The position numbers and the translations under genes are program-made. A stretch of 64,000 bases of DNA from Symsagittifera roscoffensis (Eukaryota; Xenacoelomorpha; Acoela; Convolutidae): NCBI RefSeq assembly GCF_963678635.1, contig NC_087064.1:30345740-30409739 (forward strand). The letters run 5' to 3'. Below, in pieces: positions 34,823 to 47,900 of this stretch (position 1 is the first letter of the stretch; every line of letters begins with the position of its first letter). The notes beneath the pieces were generated by a model that saw nothing but the letters and a program-made list of their open reading frames with translations, was not told the origin of the DNA and did no database searches.

Positions 34823-37379
34823 GACATTGGTCGGTTTTTTCGGTGCTTCTTGCTGAGCAACCGACTCCTAGTTTTTCTATCATGTGACTGTCTGCTTCAT
34901 GATAGCAACATTTGCTTCTGACACTGACAGTCTGAAATACTCTGTTAGACGTCTGCATCAGCCATCACTCATTCTGTGAACAGATTCCCTAGTTAAAGCA
35001 TGCATGCTTGGAAATGTATTAAAACTCAGATAAACGAAAACTACTATAATTCCCGTTTATCATCTTAAATCTAAATTTAGTCCTCAGTTTTTTTTTGTGC
35101 TATCGTGCCATATTGTCTGAAGTGTCTTTTAGCCATATGCTACCAAAAACTGTTCAATGTATTGATGCATCTGATCTCATATGTTTTTAATATTTATAGC
35201 TTTTTCATTTTTTACTGGTACTTATCTTGAAGCGTTAAACATAAATGGAAGAATCCTCAATGCTTTGAATATGGTGCTTTGACTTCATTTTTTGACGAGA
35301 GACGACGCAGCTTCTTTTCATTTCCTAATGAAAAAACTATTCAAAGTTCTTTTGAAAAACGTTCTTTTCGCTCTTCAACGATTTGATGGCTATCTGTGCA
35401 ATTAAAAACTCAGGTAAGATGAATTAAATTCACTAAGTTAGAATGAGGTTTAGATTAATATGAAACTCATCTACAAAAAATTGAAACTGATCTCGCCAAA
35501 ATTTTACGCTTTTTCAGTCATCATGTTCAAATATAAAGGCGAGTCAGCTAAATGCGGTCTTTTTTATCCGACCCTTCCCAGAGAGTTGGAAGGAACTAAG
35601 GGGTAGGGTCCGTTTTTGAAATTTTTTTCTAGCCAAGTTTTACTACATCAAGGCAAACTCGTAGGTGTCGAGTGGTAGTCATGATTTTGATTTTAAAAAA
35701 TCTTGAAAAAATTCTTTCAGTGCCGAGAAAAGTTGTAGTGCATTTTTCTGGTTTTCAGGCTCAATTTCTGAGTAGAAGCTGACCTCAAATTTTAAATTTC
35801 ACTTTCAATTTTAGCTAGTAATACCACTCATTCTGTTTCACCCTAATCAGTATTTTTTCAAAAAAAATCAACAAGAATTTTGGGCAAAAAGAGGTTTAAG
35901 AAAGCTTTCATTGTAGTTACGGATTTCATGAGCTAATTGCTTCATTACACCATAAAACGAATCACTTAAAATATGAAAAAGTGAGATATTTAGCGACTAA
36001 CGGAGAACTTTTTTTCGATCTTCGACAGTTTCAGATATCAGAATTCAGAAGGATGACTTTTTGAAGCTGCAGAAAATCTTACTAAATGATGAAACTCATG
36101 TCATCGTTTTAAAAATGATTTAAAAAGTGGATAGTCACTTTGTTGAGAGCATGTCTAATTGAATCACGCGAGTTTTTTCATCTTGTGATATTGGTCATAC
36201 TGGTTTGAATGTACGTCACGGTTTTCAAGTTTTATTTGCCAATCAATAGCTCTGAAATTGAAAATGTCTAGTTTTCTTTCTTTTTGCCCTCAAAGCGGAT
36301 TCAAATTTCAATTTATCAACCTAATCCGTCCCGTAAAAATCTCCTCTTTCAGTCATGTCAGACACAGCACGAGACGCCGTTACGGTAACACGTGAAAAAT
36401 CAGGCGCGGCTCCTACGCACATATTCTACTTACTCCTATTTTTTAGTACTTTATTTCCCGGAAAATCAATAAGCCTCCCCTGGTTTTCCCTCCTCGTCCC
36501 TTCCTAAACAGGAAATAAAAACCATTTGAGGCCTTTCAATTAAATGCATTTTGATCAAATGGTCTTTTGGCACCCTTCGTTGATTTCAACTTTGAATCTG
36601 GTCAGCGTTTCCCTCAATTTCACTTGCCCGCTGGGATACTCTTACAATCATTTTCAATTAGCTAAAACGCAAGTTATTTGTTAAAACGCATAGCCTTATC
36701 AGTTATGTTTTCATTATGATCTTCCATACATGTTTTCGGTGAGTGAAAGTTTGAGAAAAAATATCTAAAAAATAGCATTTTTGATCGGATAATTGAGTTT
36801 GCAAAATAATGAGCCTACAGGCATTAGTTACATCTGAAAGATAATGACCATGTCATTACCAGCAAATGATGGGTTCGACCTGGTTACATATATCGTCTAT
36901 TTTGTTTGAAGCTTTGATTGTATGCTTTGCCAGAACATTTTTGCAAAAAAAATCAACTGCATTATTAGATTTGCTCGCTGACACGTGAATGTAAATAAAC
37001 TCCACGTGAATTCAAACCCAGTTATAAAAATACTTAAATGCAACATTCTGGTCTAGCAGCAGACACTCCTATTCCAATCATGTCAAAAATGCAACGACAA
37101 CAAAGCACAGCAGAGCAAACCAGAGCACAAAAGTCCAAATATCACGAAACCTAGCCATTCTATTTTGAAATTATGGCATTACTAACAAATATAGAGCTGT
37201 TAATTTGTGTTTTTTAAAAATAACTTTTTTCAAAGTTAGGAAAAGAGCAAAAAACTAGTTTTCTTAAAAACTACCTAACCTGAATTGAACAACTGAACGA
37301 AGGGTAAGTACTCCACTACCCTGTGTGCTGCATAAACCCCTAGTCTAGTTTTATCTTACTCCACTTCCTACAGCCTTCA
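34823..37379. other. AT-rich stretch without recognised genes
   Basis: A small ATG frame follows a TTTCAG at 36,356 (51 codons) and another lies at 37,080, but neither has support. A short hairpin (CCTTCC/GGAAGG) lies at 35,573-35,593. Nothing else was supported. Confidence 0.45.
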
Positions 37380-38450
37380 AAAAGTCTCTGGGGGCAATTT
37401 TGACACAAGTCTTAGGTTTGATTTTCGCTATCCTTCCAAATCTAAGATTTTTGAATTCAATCAAAATTACAGGTTGTGAGAAACCCTGCACGCAAAGTAT
37501 GACCCTCGGAAAAGCCAAAGTTTTTAAAAAATTTTGACTTATCTCAGACACTATCACTTAAAATGAGATTTTGGGTTCAAGGGAAACAATAGCTTGTGGG
37601 AAGCTCCATGGTTTGAGAGTTGCTTCCCACAAGCTGTTTTGATTGTTTGACTGCTCTTTCAAACGTTTTATCTTTTCTCAAAAATTTTCCTCCCATTTGG
37701 GTTCAATGGAGAGAATGGGCCATGGGAAGCTCCCAGTATGAGCTGTTTTGTGCGAATTTTTGGCCCTCTGAAAATTCAAGTTTTTGACTCATTGACAGTT
37801 TTGTGATATTTTTGACCACTCTCGAAAACTACCCTCCAAATCATAAAATTTTGGCTTCAAAAAAAAAAAAACAGGGGGAGCGTGAAGCTCTTTTGCATAA
37901 GCGGCTGAGTACGCTTTTTATTCGGCTAAAACTAGGGTTCTCAGAAAAGTCTTATTTTTTTCTTACCGTTTTCTTGAAAAACTGCTGACTTTTCTCGAAA
38001 ACAATCCTCTCGAATCTGAGACTTTGTCTTCAATCAAATCACTAGGTTTGGTGAAGCTACCGTATAAAAAAACTACGCCCAATTTTTACAAAAAAAAAAT
38101 TTAACTTCTTCGGAAATGTCAAAACCTGTTTTTCGGAGTGTTTCTTGATAACTCTTCACAAGTCGCAAAAACTGTCATCCCAAACCTGAGATATTGGGTT
38201 TAAAAAAATGAGCTGAGTGAAGTTCCCTTCCCTCCTTTGAGCGCCGACGCCCATTTTTTTAAACAAAAATTTATATTTTTATGGCCTTCAGAAAAGTCAA
38301 TGCTTTGTTTGGGCGTTTTTGAAACCTTTTGATTGTTACCGAGAACTACACGGCCGAATTTGATATCAAGGGTTTAATCGAGGCTACAGATTTTGAAAAG
38401 TTTCCGTGCATGAGCGGTTACGCCTTGAAGTCTCGAGGAAAAATGTATAG
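37380..38450. repeat. Tandem array of diverged units, about 120-175 bp each
   Basis: About seven units share a block like CCAAATCTGAGATTTTGGGTTCAATC, then GGGAAGCTCCC, then CTCAGAAAAGTCAAAGTTTTT. Unit anchors are near 37,430, 37,560, 37,690, 37,845, 38,010, 38,180 and 38,355. Divergence between units is high. The second unit contains a perfect hairpin. Confidence 0.65.
37591..37635. repeat. Perfect 14-bp hairpin within the array
   Basis: AGCTTGTGGGAAGC (37,591-37,604) pairs exactly with GCTTCCCACAAGCT (37,622-37,635) around a 17-nt loop, with weaker pairing extending outward. It arises where the array's GGGAAGC block meets its inverse. Confidence 0.8.
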
Positions 38451-38949
38451 TAAAAACTTCAAATTCTCAATATTTTCATTCTTATTTTATTAGAGAAAAA
38501 ACGGAGGTTTTGGGTAAAGCCCCTTTTTAAAGTTTTTTCATTCCGTATCGGTTTAATTAATACAAAAATTATCAAACAAGTAGCTCTAGTTCTGATATAA
38601 AATAAGTTGTTTATGATGTTAACAAAAACTGAGAGCGTTGACTTGGTTAGACTTGTCAATTCAATCAGGGATATGTTTAAAATGACAATTTTCATACTCT
38701 AAAAACTTTCCAAGTTTTGAATGTAAGCAAATTGTGGTTGTTTTTGTTAAGGCAAAATTCGACTTTTTAGTTTGCTTGAATTTTGACAACGTTTTATTAC
38801 ATCTTCTGAAACTTTTAGAAAACTCAGAGCTCGTAGCGAAAAGTGTTTTCACCTGTGGTGATTTTCCTGAATTTTGTCGAATTGATTGTTTTTATTAAGT
38901 TGGTGACGTTGAAATAGATTTTATGATTTTTGCTTTTTACATTGTGTCA

Positions 38950-39070
38950 GCCAAGGGTAAGATGATTTAGGGGTAAGGTGGTGAAGGGACTCCCGTCTCA
39001 AAGATTCGACCCCCTGCTAACCCAAAGGGTACCCTCTTTGATACTACTACTATTTTAAAACATTTTTTTT
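38950..39070 (+). repeat. Partial hAT-type MITE (family H1)
   Basis: TTTAGGGGTAAGG ... GATTCGACCCCCTGC ... CCAAAGGGTACCCTCTTTGATA ... GGCTGACCGATTTTAG matches the left part of the family H1 element found complete at 59,342-59,739 (opposite strand). The right end is missing. Confidence 0.5.
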
Positions 39071-39189
39071 TGGCTGACCGATTTTAGTTTTTTCTAAACT
39101 TAGCTTTGAAAAAGTACTTTTTAAATTTTCAAATCCTTCAAATTTTCAATAGTTGCGAGTTGTTTGCGATCTGTCATTTTATTTTTCTC

Positions 39190-39450
39190 TCACTGTTCAA
39201 TGTTCACCAAACAACTTTTAAAAAACGACTTTGGTTTTTCTCGCTGTGAGTTTTAGCGAGAACTTCCTCGCCTCCGAACAGAGAGAGAAGAGGTGTTAGC
39301 TCAACGGTCAGCCGGTTCAGCTCTCATATCTAGGAGCTGCTCCTATTCGGATCAAAGGACCACATTTCTACTTCGTCGTCTCTTTTCTCAGCGGGGTTGG
39401 AATAGGGTTTCTGGTTGATCGAAAACGTTTCGTTTCTGACGTAAATTAAG
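39190..39450 (+). repeat. SINE-like module 1 with tRNA-related head
   Basis: TAGCTCAACGG at 39,297 and CTATTCGGATC at 39,343 resemble pol III A and B boxes at tRNA-like spacing. Between them GCTCT ... GGAGC can form an anticodon-type stem with an 8-nt loop. A body ending in GTTTCGTTTC...CGTAA follows. Related modules: 39,600-39,900, 41,330-41,460 (body only) and 41,620-41,890. Confidence 0.5.
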
Positions 39451-39599
39451 CTTAATTATTGCAATTAACAAGTCAACAAAGAATGAGGAACTACCAAAAA
39501 TTAAAAGCATAAGTTAATGTCATAAAGTACGCAAAATTTACACGCAAATTTTATAATCAATTTTAATCAGCGACTAAAAAATGTGGTCATTGTTACGAT

Positions 39600-39900
39600 C
39601 AGTCATTTTGACTTTCTATGCACACTGCTTTTTGTTCAGCAGCAAATTCAAAGGTCACGACCATGGTTGTGCTCGCTCTTAATTCTGGCGGGAACAACCT
39701 CGCCCCCTCAACAGAACAAAACGAAAAGAGGAAGAGCTCAATGTACGGTCTGTTCAGCTCTCCTGCTAAAGAATTGCTCTTGTCTGGGTCGGCGAAACCA
39801 TCTTTCTGCCTCGTTTTGGTTCTGAGGTTGATCGGTTTTGAGTAGTTGGCTGATTGACAACATTTCGTTTCATACGTAAGCTAACCGTAATTATCGGATA
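39600..39900 (+). repeat. SINE-like module 2
   Basis: Same order as module 1: TGCTTTTTGTTCA, CTCTTAATTCTGGCGGGAACAA, GAGCTCAATGTACGGTC, a GGTTGATCGGTTTTGAG block, then GATTGACAACATTTCGTTTCATACGTAAG. The B-box part is more degraded. Confidence 0.5.
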
Positions 39901-41329
39901 TTTCAAAACAATGAGGTATAAATATGCCATAAATTTTGGTACTTATAAGCAGAATTCAAGTCAAAACTTTGTAATTTTAAAACTATAATGCATAAGTTTC
40001 AAATCAGCACCGGAAAAACTATTGATATTTGTTTTTCATCAGTATTTGACTTTTTTCACACTGTTCTTCGTTCATCGGCAAATTACAACCTTGGTATTTC
40101 TCGCAATGGAATTGCAAGGATTCTTTAGGATGCTGTCTAAAGGATGCTTATGAGCAGTTAAAGATGCTGTCGAAGTTGACCCTTTTTTCAAAAAAGATGC
40201 TTTATCTCCGGGTGTGTTATTTTCTTTTTTTTTCACAGTAGGTAACGCAATTAATCATAGAAATATTTCGCGTAATATATTACCTTGAAGTCTACTGTGT
40301 TAGAAGTTAAATGAGATTTAAACATTTAAACAATTTAAACATTGAGCAGTGCCGACAAAAACGGTTTTGAAGTCTAACTTCGAGCAAGTAGAGAAAGTTT
40401 TCGAGCTAGATTTTGCCTAAATTGACCAAAAAAGTTTTTTCATTCTAGTAGTACAAAAAAAATAGGTTCAACGCCTGAGAATTGATCTCAAAGCTTTATT
40501 TAGTGCCCCCCTCTACTATAAGGTTCTGAAAAAAGCCTCTTCTGCAAAAAAATGGAAACAAATGTATTTTTTTGTTTTATTTTCATGTTTTACGTTCTAT
40601 ATTCATTTTACGAAGACAGTTTTTGTCAATTTTATCTAATTTACTTTCGATATAAGTTTTAGTTTTGTTACTATCATTCCCTGCTCAAATACCAACATCA
40701 ATCGAAATAAAAATAAAGTGTTTTGTAGTTGTTTAGTGTCGTCGAAATACTCTGCGCTGCTGCCAGTTTTCCTAATTTATTTTTCTATTTTCCTAGTGTT
40801 TTAATTGCTTGTATTGAATTGCTTACAAAAAAATTTGGCTCCAGTGATTAAGAGTAATCAACATAGTGAAGACTATTATATAGGCCTTGCTGGTTTTTTT
40901 TTCAGGAAAAGTTTTAAAAGTCTCTAATAACTGCCGACGTGCATTCATGCATATTGATGCATTTTTGAATGCACTTAGGTATATATGCAGTTTTTGAGTT
41001 CAATTGAAATTCATCTGCTGAAAGTGACGTAAATAGCACTCTCCAAATACCAATGTGGAAATGCCCTGAAAAACGTGAACGATTTCCAGTTTCGAAAGTG
41101 GAATTTAATTTTCAGATTTCGAGTGGATTAAAAATTTTACCTGTTGATTCAGTTTTCTCAAGTTGGGTTAATATTATCAAAAAGTGCCCATCATAAATTG
41201 TTATAGAAACTCAAAGAGCTTAAAGGTCATCTTTATTTTTCTTTGAATTCGAAAGTTGAGATTTTTTCAAGAAAGCCAGTGTTTTTTATGTGCATTGCGT
41301 TCATTACTCTTTTCTAATATTCGATTGGG

Positions 41330-41460
41330 TATGTTTATAAAACATGTATGTGTCTTGTCTCGGTTCTCAGGTGGATCGATTTCCTTTAGCTGGTTTTTTG
41401 ACACCTTTCGTTTCATATGTAAGTTAAGAGTAGTTGTCGGATATTTTTTCACACGAAAGA
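41330..41460 (+). repeat. SINE-like module 3 (body only)
   Basis: GGTTCTCAGGTGGATCGATTTC ... TTTCGTTTCATATGTAAGTTAAG matches the 3' body of the family, without the tRNA-like head. Confidence 0.5.
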
Positions 41461-41619
41461 ATAGCGAATTTTGAAAAATTTTCGCATTTGAAAGCAAAAT
41501 CCAAAGTCAAAAAATACACAAAAAATGGAAAATTTCAAGTAACAATTTTAAATCGGTTTCTAAGAATTTAAGAATTTGTGAACTTTGTTTTTTTTTTAAA
41601 TATTTTTTTCTCATTTTTC

Positions 41620-41890
41620 ACTCACTGACTTTTTTACTGTATTCAGATATCGATCTTTGATCACCAAAAAAAAACAAAATTCAAGATCTTAGTTTTGCTC
41701 GATATTAATTCTAGCGAGATAATTCTCAACAGAAAAGAAGACAAGCTCGTTGGTCAGTAGGGTCAATTCTCCTGCCTAGAAACTGCTCTTGACCGTGTCG
41801 ACGGATAGGTTTTGAGGTATATCGGTTTCGGGTAGCTGGCTGATTGACAACATTTCGTTTCATGCGTAAGTTAATTGTTATTGACTTACG
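41620..41890 (+). repeat. SINE-like module 4
   Basis: CTCGATATTAATTCTAGCGAGA, AAGCTCGTTGGTCAGTAGG, TTGACCGTGTCGACG and the body GGCTGATTGACAACATTTCGTTTCATGCGTAAG. It is closest to module 2 in its 3' body. Confidence 0.5.
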
Positions 41891-41989
41891 TATGACTTGT
41901 TATTGACTTAAAAACAGATTTTTTGAATGTTTTTGTTTTCAAATTTTTTTTCCAATATTTTCTTGATTGTGTCTCCTAATTGGGCCAAC

Positions 41990-42341
41990 CAAAAGCGCAT
42001 TTAGGGGGTTGGGGCTAGGGCAGGCACCGCTTGTCAGGGATTTGACCTCCTGCCTACCCAAAGTGTCCTCTCTTTGATACAATTCTATAAGTTGTAGAAT
42101 TGTTTTGGTTGACGGATCCTAGATTTTTTGGTTCACAACTTGTGGCACAATTTTCCAAAAAGTGCCACAAATTTGCAAAAAAACACCTACAATTGGCTTT
42201 TTTTAGTCAAAATACAGTTTTTATAGTGATTTGAGAAAGCTCCGAAAATTATTTTGGCCCACTTAAGTAAAAAGGTCGACAAAACTTTCTAAAAAAACTC
42301 GAAAATCCGCCCTCATCGAGAATATCCCAGATCCGCATCTG
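41990..42341 (+). mobile_element. hAT-type MITE, family H1 (degenerate left end)
   Basis: The right end CCCAGATCCGCATCTG is the reverse complement of a CAG-(A/T)-GCGGATCTGGG terminus. The left end AAAGCGCATTTAGGGGG is a degraded counterpart. The interior is collinear with 59,342-59,739 read in reverse (TTTGACCTCC, CCAAAG, CTTTGATA, TTGACGGATCCTAG, GGTCGACAAAA). An eroded 8-bp TSD (GGGCCAAC/GTGCCGAG) is possible but weak. Confidence 0.6.
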
Positions 42342-42675
42342 GTGCCGAGAACAAGAAAATTTTTTCTAGCAAAGTCTCTATGACACATAAAGTTTGAAAC
42401 TAAGCTAGCTCGGTCACTTAAGTTTATTTTTTTTGTTTATTTTTTTTTTTTGAAAAACAGGTGGCACAAATAATTAAAAGAATAAATCGCGTGACATTTT
42501 TTGATAAAATTTACTTATTTTTAATTCGAACGGCACTAAAAATTTCTTTAAAAGTGTTCGGAGTAAAAAAAACGTTTTGAGATTCAGACTAATTTCGAGC
42601 AAGTAAAGCATTTTTATGAGCAAATTTTTGCATTTCACCTTCTAAATTAGACAAAAAATTTTCAGTCTAGTAGTG
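42041..42675 (+). repeat. 635-bp recent direct duplication, copy 1
   Basis: Matches 43,983-44,617 with a constant offset of 1,942 bp. Only a handful of substitutions are visible, far fewer than between other modules here. It begins inside the hAT-type MITE, so the duplication happened after that insertion. Confidence 0.9.
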
Positions 42676-43982
42676 GAAATTTCCGATAAATTTAAGTGTT
42701 TGAAAGCAGAAATCAATCTAATAACACGAAAAAATTAAAACAGTAAGATATCAACTTTCAATCAGTGCCTGAAAAACTACATTTTCTTAAATTTTTGTTT
42801 CGACCAGTCTTTGACCTTTTTTTCACACACTGTTTTTTGTTCACCATCACTTTATTGCGTTTTGGCCAAGGAAATCTGGCCAGAAGACTGCAGTTTTTTT
42901 TTTGCGAAATTCACAAAGATAAAACTTGTATGGGCTCTTAAAAACAGTAAGCGTTGGTACTTGAATTAACTAACATTACGATCCTGGTTATATTTGCATA
43001 GTCGAGGATTTCCAAAAGTCGCTTAATTATACTTTGTATTAAGTAATTTATATCGCATTTTTGTTAACAGACAACGGTCTATTTAAAATTACTCGGTGAG
43101 AGCGTGTTTTGAGTTATAAGATTCCAAACAATACTCACGTTGTAAATCCAATTTGACATTTTTTTGTTTCAAGTATGCCCCCATCAAGAATACATTAGCA
43201 CTTTAACATATAGAAGAAACAAGAAATGATGGTGGCTAACAACTTTCAAAAACCGTATTCAATTAACTGGAAATAACTCTAAAAATTTTGCGTTTTGCTT
43301 GCTTAGGAGTAATGAACGTAGTTATATAGGTCTTGATCATTTTTTTTGTTTTTTTTTCATGTCTTATAACATAAAATGTGCATTCATACATATTAATGCA
43401 TTTGTGAATGCACTTCGGTATTTATGCACTTTTTGAGATAAACTGAAATTTATCTGCTGAAAGTTTTGTAAATAGCACTTTCCAATTACGAACGTGAAAA
43501 TGGCGCAAAAAAACGTGAACGAGTTCTGTTTTTGAATATCGAATTTTTACTTTAGATTTCCAGCTGATTGAGAATTTTACATATTGATCCAGTTTGCTTT
43601 AGTTGGGTTATTGTTATCAAAAAAGCGCCAACCATAAATTGTTCTAAAAATTCAAAGAGCTTAAAGAGCATCTATTTTTTCTTTGAATATCAAAAATTGT
43701 AATTTTTTCAACAAAGTCAGTTTTTTTTCTGTTTACTTGCTTTCGTTACTCTTTTCCAACTGTCAGTTAGCTATGTTTTATGTGTTACGGAAAAACAATA
43801 CATATGTGATTTGGATCTAAATTGTTTGAAATTTTTTGAAGCCTTTAGCTCTTATTCTCTTTTCAGGAGTTGTAAAATTTTGACCCATATATTACATCAA
43901 TAGTTTAGAATGATTTCAAAAACTGCGAGCGTTGACTTGGTTTAGAACTGACGGTTCAACTAAAGCTATTTTCTTATTGGAA

Positions 43983-44617
43983 TTTGACCTCCTGCCTACC
44001 CAAAGTGTCCTCTCTTTGATACAATTCTATAAGTTGTAGAATTGTTTTGGTTGACGGATCCTAGATTTTTTGGTTCACAACTTGTGGCACAATTTTCCAA
44101 AAAGTGCCACAAATTTGCAAAAAAACACCTACAATTGGCTTTTTTTAGTCAAAATACAGTTTTTATAGTGATTTGAGAAAGCTCCGAAAATTATTTTGGT
44201 CCACTTAAGTAAAAAGGTCGACAAAACTTTCTAAAAAAACTCGAAAATCCGCCCTCATCGAGAATATCCCAGATCCGCACCTGGTGCCGAGAACAAGAAA
44301 ATTTTTTCTAGCAAAGTCTCTATGACACATAAAGTTTGAAACTAAGCTAGCTCGGTCACTTAAGTTTATTTTTTTTGTTTATTTTTTTCTTTAGAAAAAC
44401 AGGTGGCACAAATAATTAAAAGAATAAATTGCGTGACATTTTTTGATAAAATTTACTTATTTTTAATTCGAACGGCACTAAAAATTTCTTTAAAAGTGTT
44501 CGGAGTAAAAAAAACGTTTTGAGATTCAGACTAATTTCGAGCAAGTAAAGCAACTTTATGAGCAAATTTTTGCATTACACCTTCTAAATTAGACAAAAAA
44601 TTTTCAGTCTAGTAGTG
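43983..44617 (+). repeat. 635-bp recent direct duplication, copy 2
   Basis: See copy 1 at 42,041. The left end cuts into the MITE (the terminal repeat and about 50 bp are absent) and the right end stops at TCTAGTAGTG, after which the sequences differ. Confidence 0.9.
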
Positions 44618-44990
44618 ATAAAAAATTTTTATTCGGTAAAATTGGAGTGGAAGCTTTATGTAGCGCTCATCTGGCATTAAAAATTTGGAAATCTCGAAAG
44701 AAATTATACTGCGAAAAAATTTTGTCTTTTATTTTGTGTTCTTTTATTTCTACTTCGTTCGCGTTATATGCTTTTGTAAATACTTTTCATCACTTTTCGC
44801 ACAAAAAATGTTATCAAATAAAAAATTTAAATTTTTATCACAGTTTTTTGTGAATTTGATCGGAACGTTCTGCGCTGCTACCAAATATTCTTATTCATTT
44901 TTCAATTTTTGCAATTTTTGCATCGGAACGTTCTGCGCTGCTTATAAAAGAAACTGGGCGTTTTCTGTATAACAAATGTCAGCTTTTTTT

Positions 44991-47900
44991 GTGCGGATTT
45001 TTAAAAAATAAAGTAAATAGGGCTCTCAAAAGAACAGAGTGCAATACGGTTCACATAAACAGGAAACGTTTTTTAAAAAATGGAAAGTAGTGGGATAATC
45101 ATATATATGCAACCATATCAACAAACAAACCATTGAGATATGAGACGAAATTTTGCGTCAGTTTTTGGTATACATTTAATTTACTACAGGTTGTAGTAAA
45201 ACTTAGCATTCAGAAAGCTACTTCTTTCTAGCTACTCTTAAACAATAAATAACCCCTCAAACATTTATAGGGCCAAGTGTGTGTATTCAGTGCTTCAAAC
45301 TAAATTCAATTAAAACTTTATCAAGCCCCCACACACTTTAGTTTAGAAAAGCGAAGACTCGAAAACTTGTTTAGACTTTTGCACGGTCAGTTAACTGGGT
45401 TTTCGTTTAATTTAAGCATGAATATGCGGATTGATTCACCCCGTAATTCCTGTCTCGAGGCACACCTAGTCTGACACTTTCTCATTCATATTTACCCATT
45501 TTGCGGTTTTGGGTTGCTTACCGCGCGGCCTTGTTAAAATCAAAAAGGTAAGTCGCACATTTTTGTTTGAAGAGTTTACACGAGCAGTTGAGCAATCACC
45601 CACATTGAAGTCGGAAAAAATTTTCGATTTCAGTTTTTTTAATTATCTTTTTCGTAGCCGTTGAATAATAGAAAACTTGTTGAAATTTGAGTTTTTTGGC
45701 GGATATAGTCTAAAACTACTTTTATACCTGGTCATGAATCCTTCTTTCTAAATCGAACTGGAAATATCATTACAGGGATTTTAAATGAAGAGGACTTTTT
45801 TCAAGAACAGGTTTTGGCAAAACAGGTTGTTCCATACAAAACTTTTTGGCTCTTTACCGCTTACCCCCCCTCACTACATTTCAAATTGAGTTTCAAAAAA
45901 CTAGTTCAACAATTTTAGAACTAACGTAATGAAAACTTGCACGGTGAACAAAGTCACTGATGTGAACACATTGTTCTTCATACCTTACATTGTAACATTA
46001 CGCGATTAGCTATAATAACAAACATCTAAGAAACACTGAAATGTGGGGGGAAAGTGGAAAAAAGCTGTTTATTTCACAAGTCCGAAATTTTTCAAAGCTC
46101 TCCTTGGTGAACGTATTATTGCTTCAATCAGGTAATAGTTGGGAATAGGATAACCTTTTTTGTTAACTTTTATGCATGTTCTTTGAAAATTGAACACTTT
46201 TTATTGACGGAGACTCTTAGCTAAGAAAAGTTGCTTAGTGGGCTCAAACAGCTATACACCTGATATTGAATAATCGTTAAGCCAATGGTGCCAATAAACC
46301 GTACCAATAGAGCGTCTCTGAAACTAGGATGACTGGGCTAGACTGCAATAAATACTTACGACTGACCAAACATATCGTTGGCGAGCCTCAAAATTGAAGG
46401 TTATCATAAAGCCGTATTATAGCCAAAAGTCTGTTGAAAATAAGCAATTTTTTTTAATACATTTATTAATTGAACATTTTAAGTGCACGGTCTTGGCAAG
46501 CAAAGGCCGTCTGCTTCGCTTCGCTCCGTTGCGCTTTATCAGTAACGAGAGGCCAAGTATTTTATTAGCAAGGAAAGGAGTAGACGCATGAATCAGTGTT
46601 CGCCCTTTTTTTTTCGACTATCCGCGCATACCTTCAACACTTGAATTTAGAAAAAATAACGGCACGAATTTGATATGTTCCTCTTATACAAATACTTGAA
46701 AAACACCAAACTAATTTAGTTCCAGACTTCGAGAGTCTCGCCACGAACTGTTTAGTCGCGACTTGATTTCGAGTCGGAAAACTATTAGTCGGAAAACAAT
46801 TTTGACCGCAATATTGTTTTCAAAAGTTATCAAAAAACATTTTTTGGGTAGAGGGAGTAGCGGGATGAGGGGGTGGTAAAATTCTGTTTTCAGAGAGCTG
46901 ATTCAACAAACTATTTAAAGACATCATCGGCCACCAATAAAGTCTGAATCAGATAGCTGTCTGGATTGAGAGTAAATCTAGCTGTTAATCTGGAAACTTA
47001 TTGTTTTTGGATTTTCAACAAAAAGCAGTCGGAAGTATTTAAAAGAACAGTCGGAAATTGTTTGGCAATGCAGTAACACAAAAAGAAAAATAATAAACTA
47101 CGAAACAATTCATTTATAAAAAAAAGCTCAGAATCAAAATTATTTTTGTCGTGTAGTTTGTGTTTTGTTTCCAATGCATTCAAATAAAAATCATTTGATA
47201 AACAATGTAAGAAGACTTCTTAGATTAAAAGAAACGCGCAGCGAAGGGGGATGAAAACTCGATGACATTAGGACTCTGGAATGGTAAATGTATTGATTTG
47301 TTGCCAAAGTCACAACCCTCACAGGGTTTGAAAGACGAAAGCAACGTCGCAGCAAAGTACCCATTGAAGAATAACAATGGCCAACTCGATGTTGAACTCA
47401 CTTACGAATCCTAGTCACTGGGCGCTTCACACAAATAAGTCAAACGCTATGTCGCCATTCGATGAATAGTTGAGAATGCACATAGTCTCGCTCTAACTTA
47501 ACGAAATCAACACATCATTGTATAAATCTGAAATCTTGACACGATCACTCGACACTATCACTCAACACGATCTGGATACGCGAGACCCACTTCTGGAGTG
47601 CGAGCAGTTGTACCCCTTCTTTCTCCACGAACACAACGACTCCTCAACACGAGCAACTGTTTCTTTCTTCTCGTCACGCAACCACTGCTTCTAAAGAATC
47701 TACTGCAAGAATCAAAAACTTTCTCCATCAATCGTTCACAACGAGAAACATGAAACCTAACAACTCTCTAAACCCCGGATGGGTGGAACCAACTTAAAAC
47801 TAATATTTATATCCTATTATATTATTGATAAAATTATATCTACAAAATACTTACTAAGCAATCATGATCCATAACTAACACTTACAATAAATTGTGAGGC

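Larger units (their letters stand above)
38940..44990. repeat. Rearranged tandem array with repeating modules
   Basis: Modules recur in direct orientation. The block 40,840-41,340 matches 43,305-43,790. The block 40,370-40,450 matches 42,565-42,675 and 44,507-44,617. The CTGCGCTGCT block near 40,755 matches 44,859-44,945. The offset of the largest module is about 2.45 kb. SINE-like modules and a hAT-type MITE are embedded, and their number differs between units, so the array has been rearranged. No gene recognised. Confidence 0.65.

Noticed and set aside
36356-36508. ATG frame following a TTTCAG (possible first coding exon)
   Set aside because: Only about 50 codons, with no second exon found and a hydrophobic tail from T-rich DNA.
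38950-39030. tRNA-like A/B boxes (GATTCGACCCC)
   Set aside because: The segment is collinear with the hAT-type MITE family H1, which explains it better than a tRNA-derived SINE.
44647-44972. Two overlapping F/Y-rich open frames
   Set aside because: They lie in the repeat array and reflect T-rich composition; a short internal duplication (CGGAACGTTCTGCGCTGCT) explains part of them.
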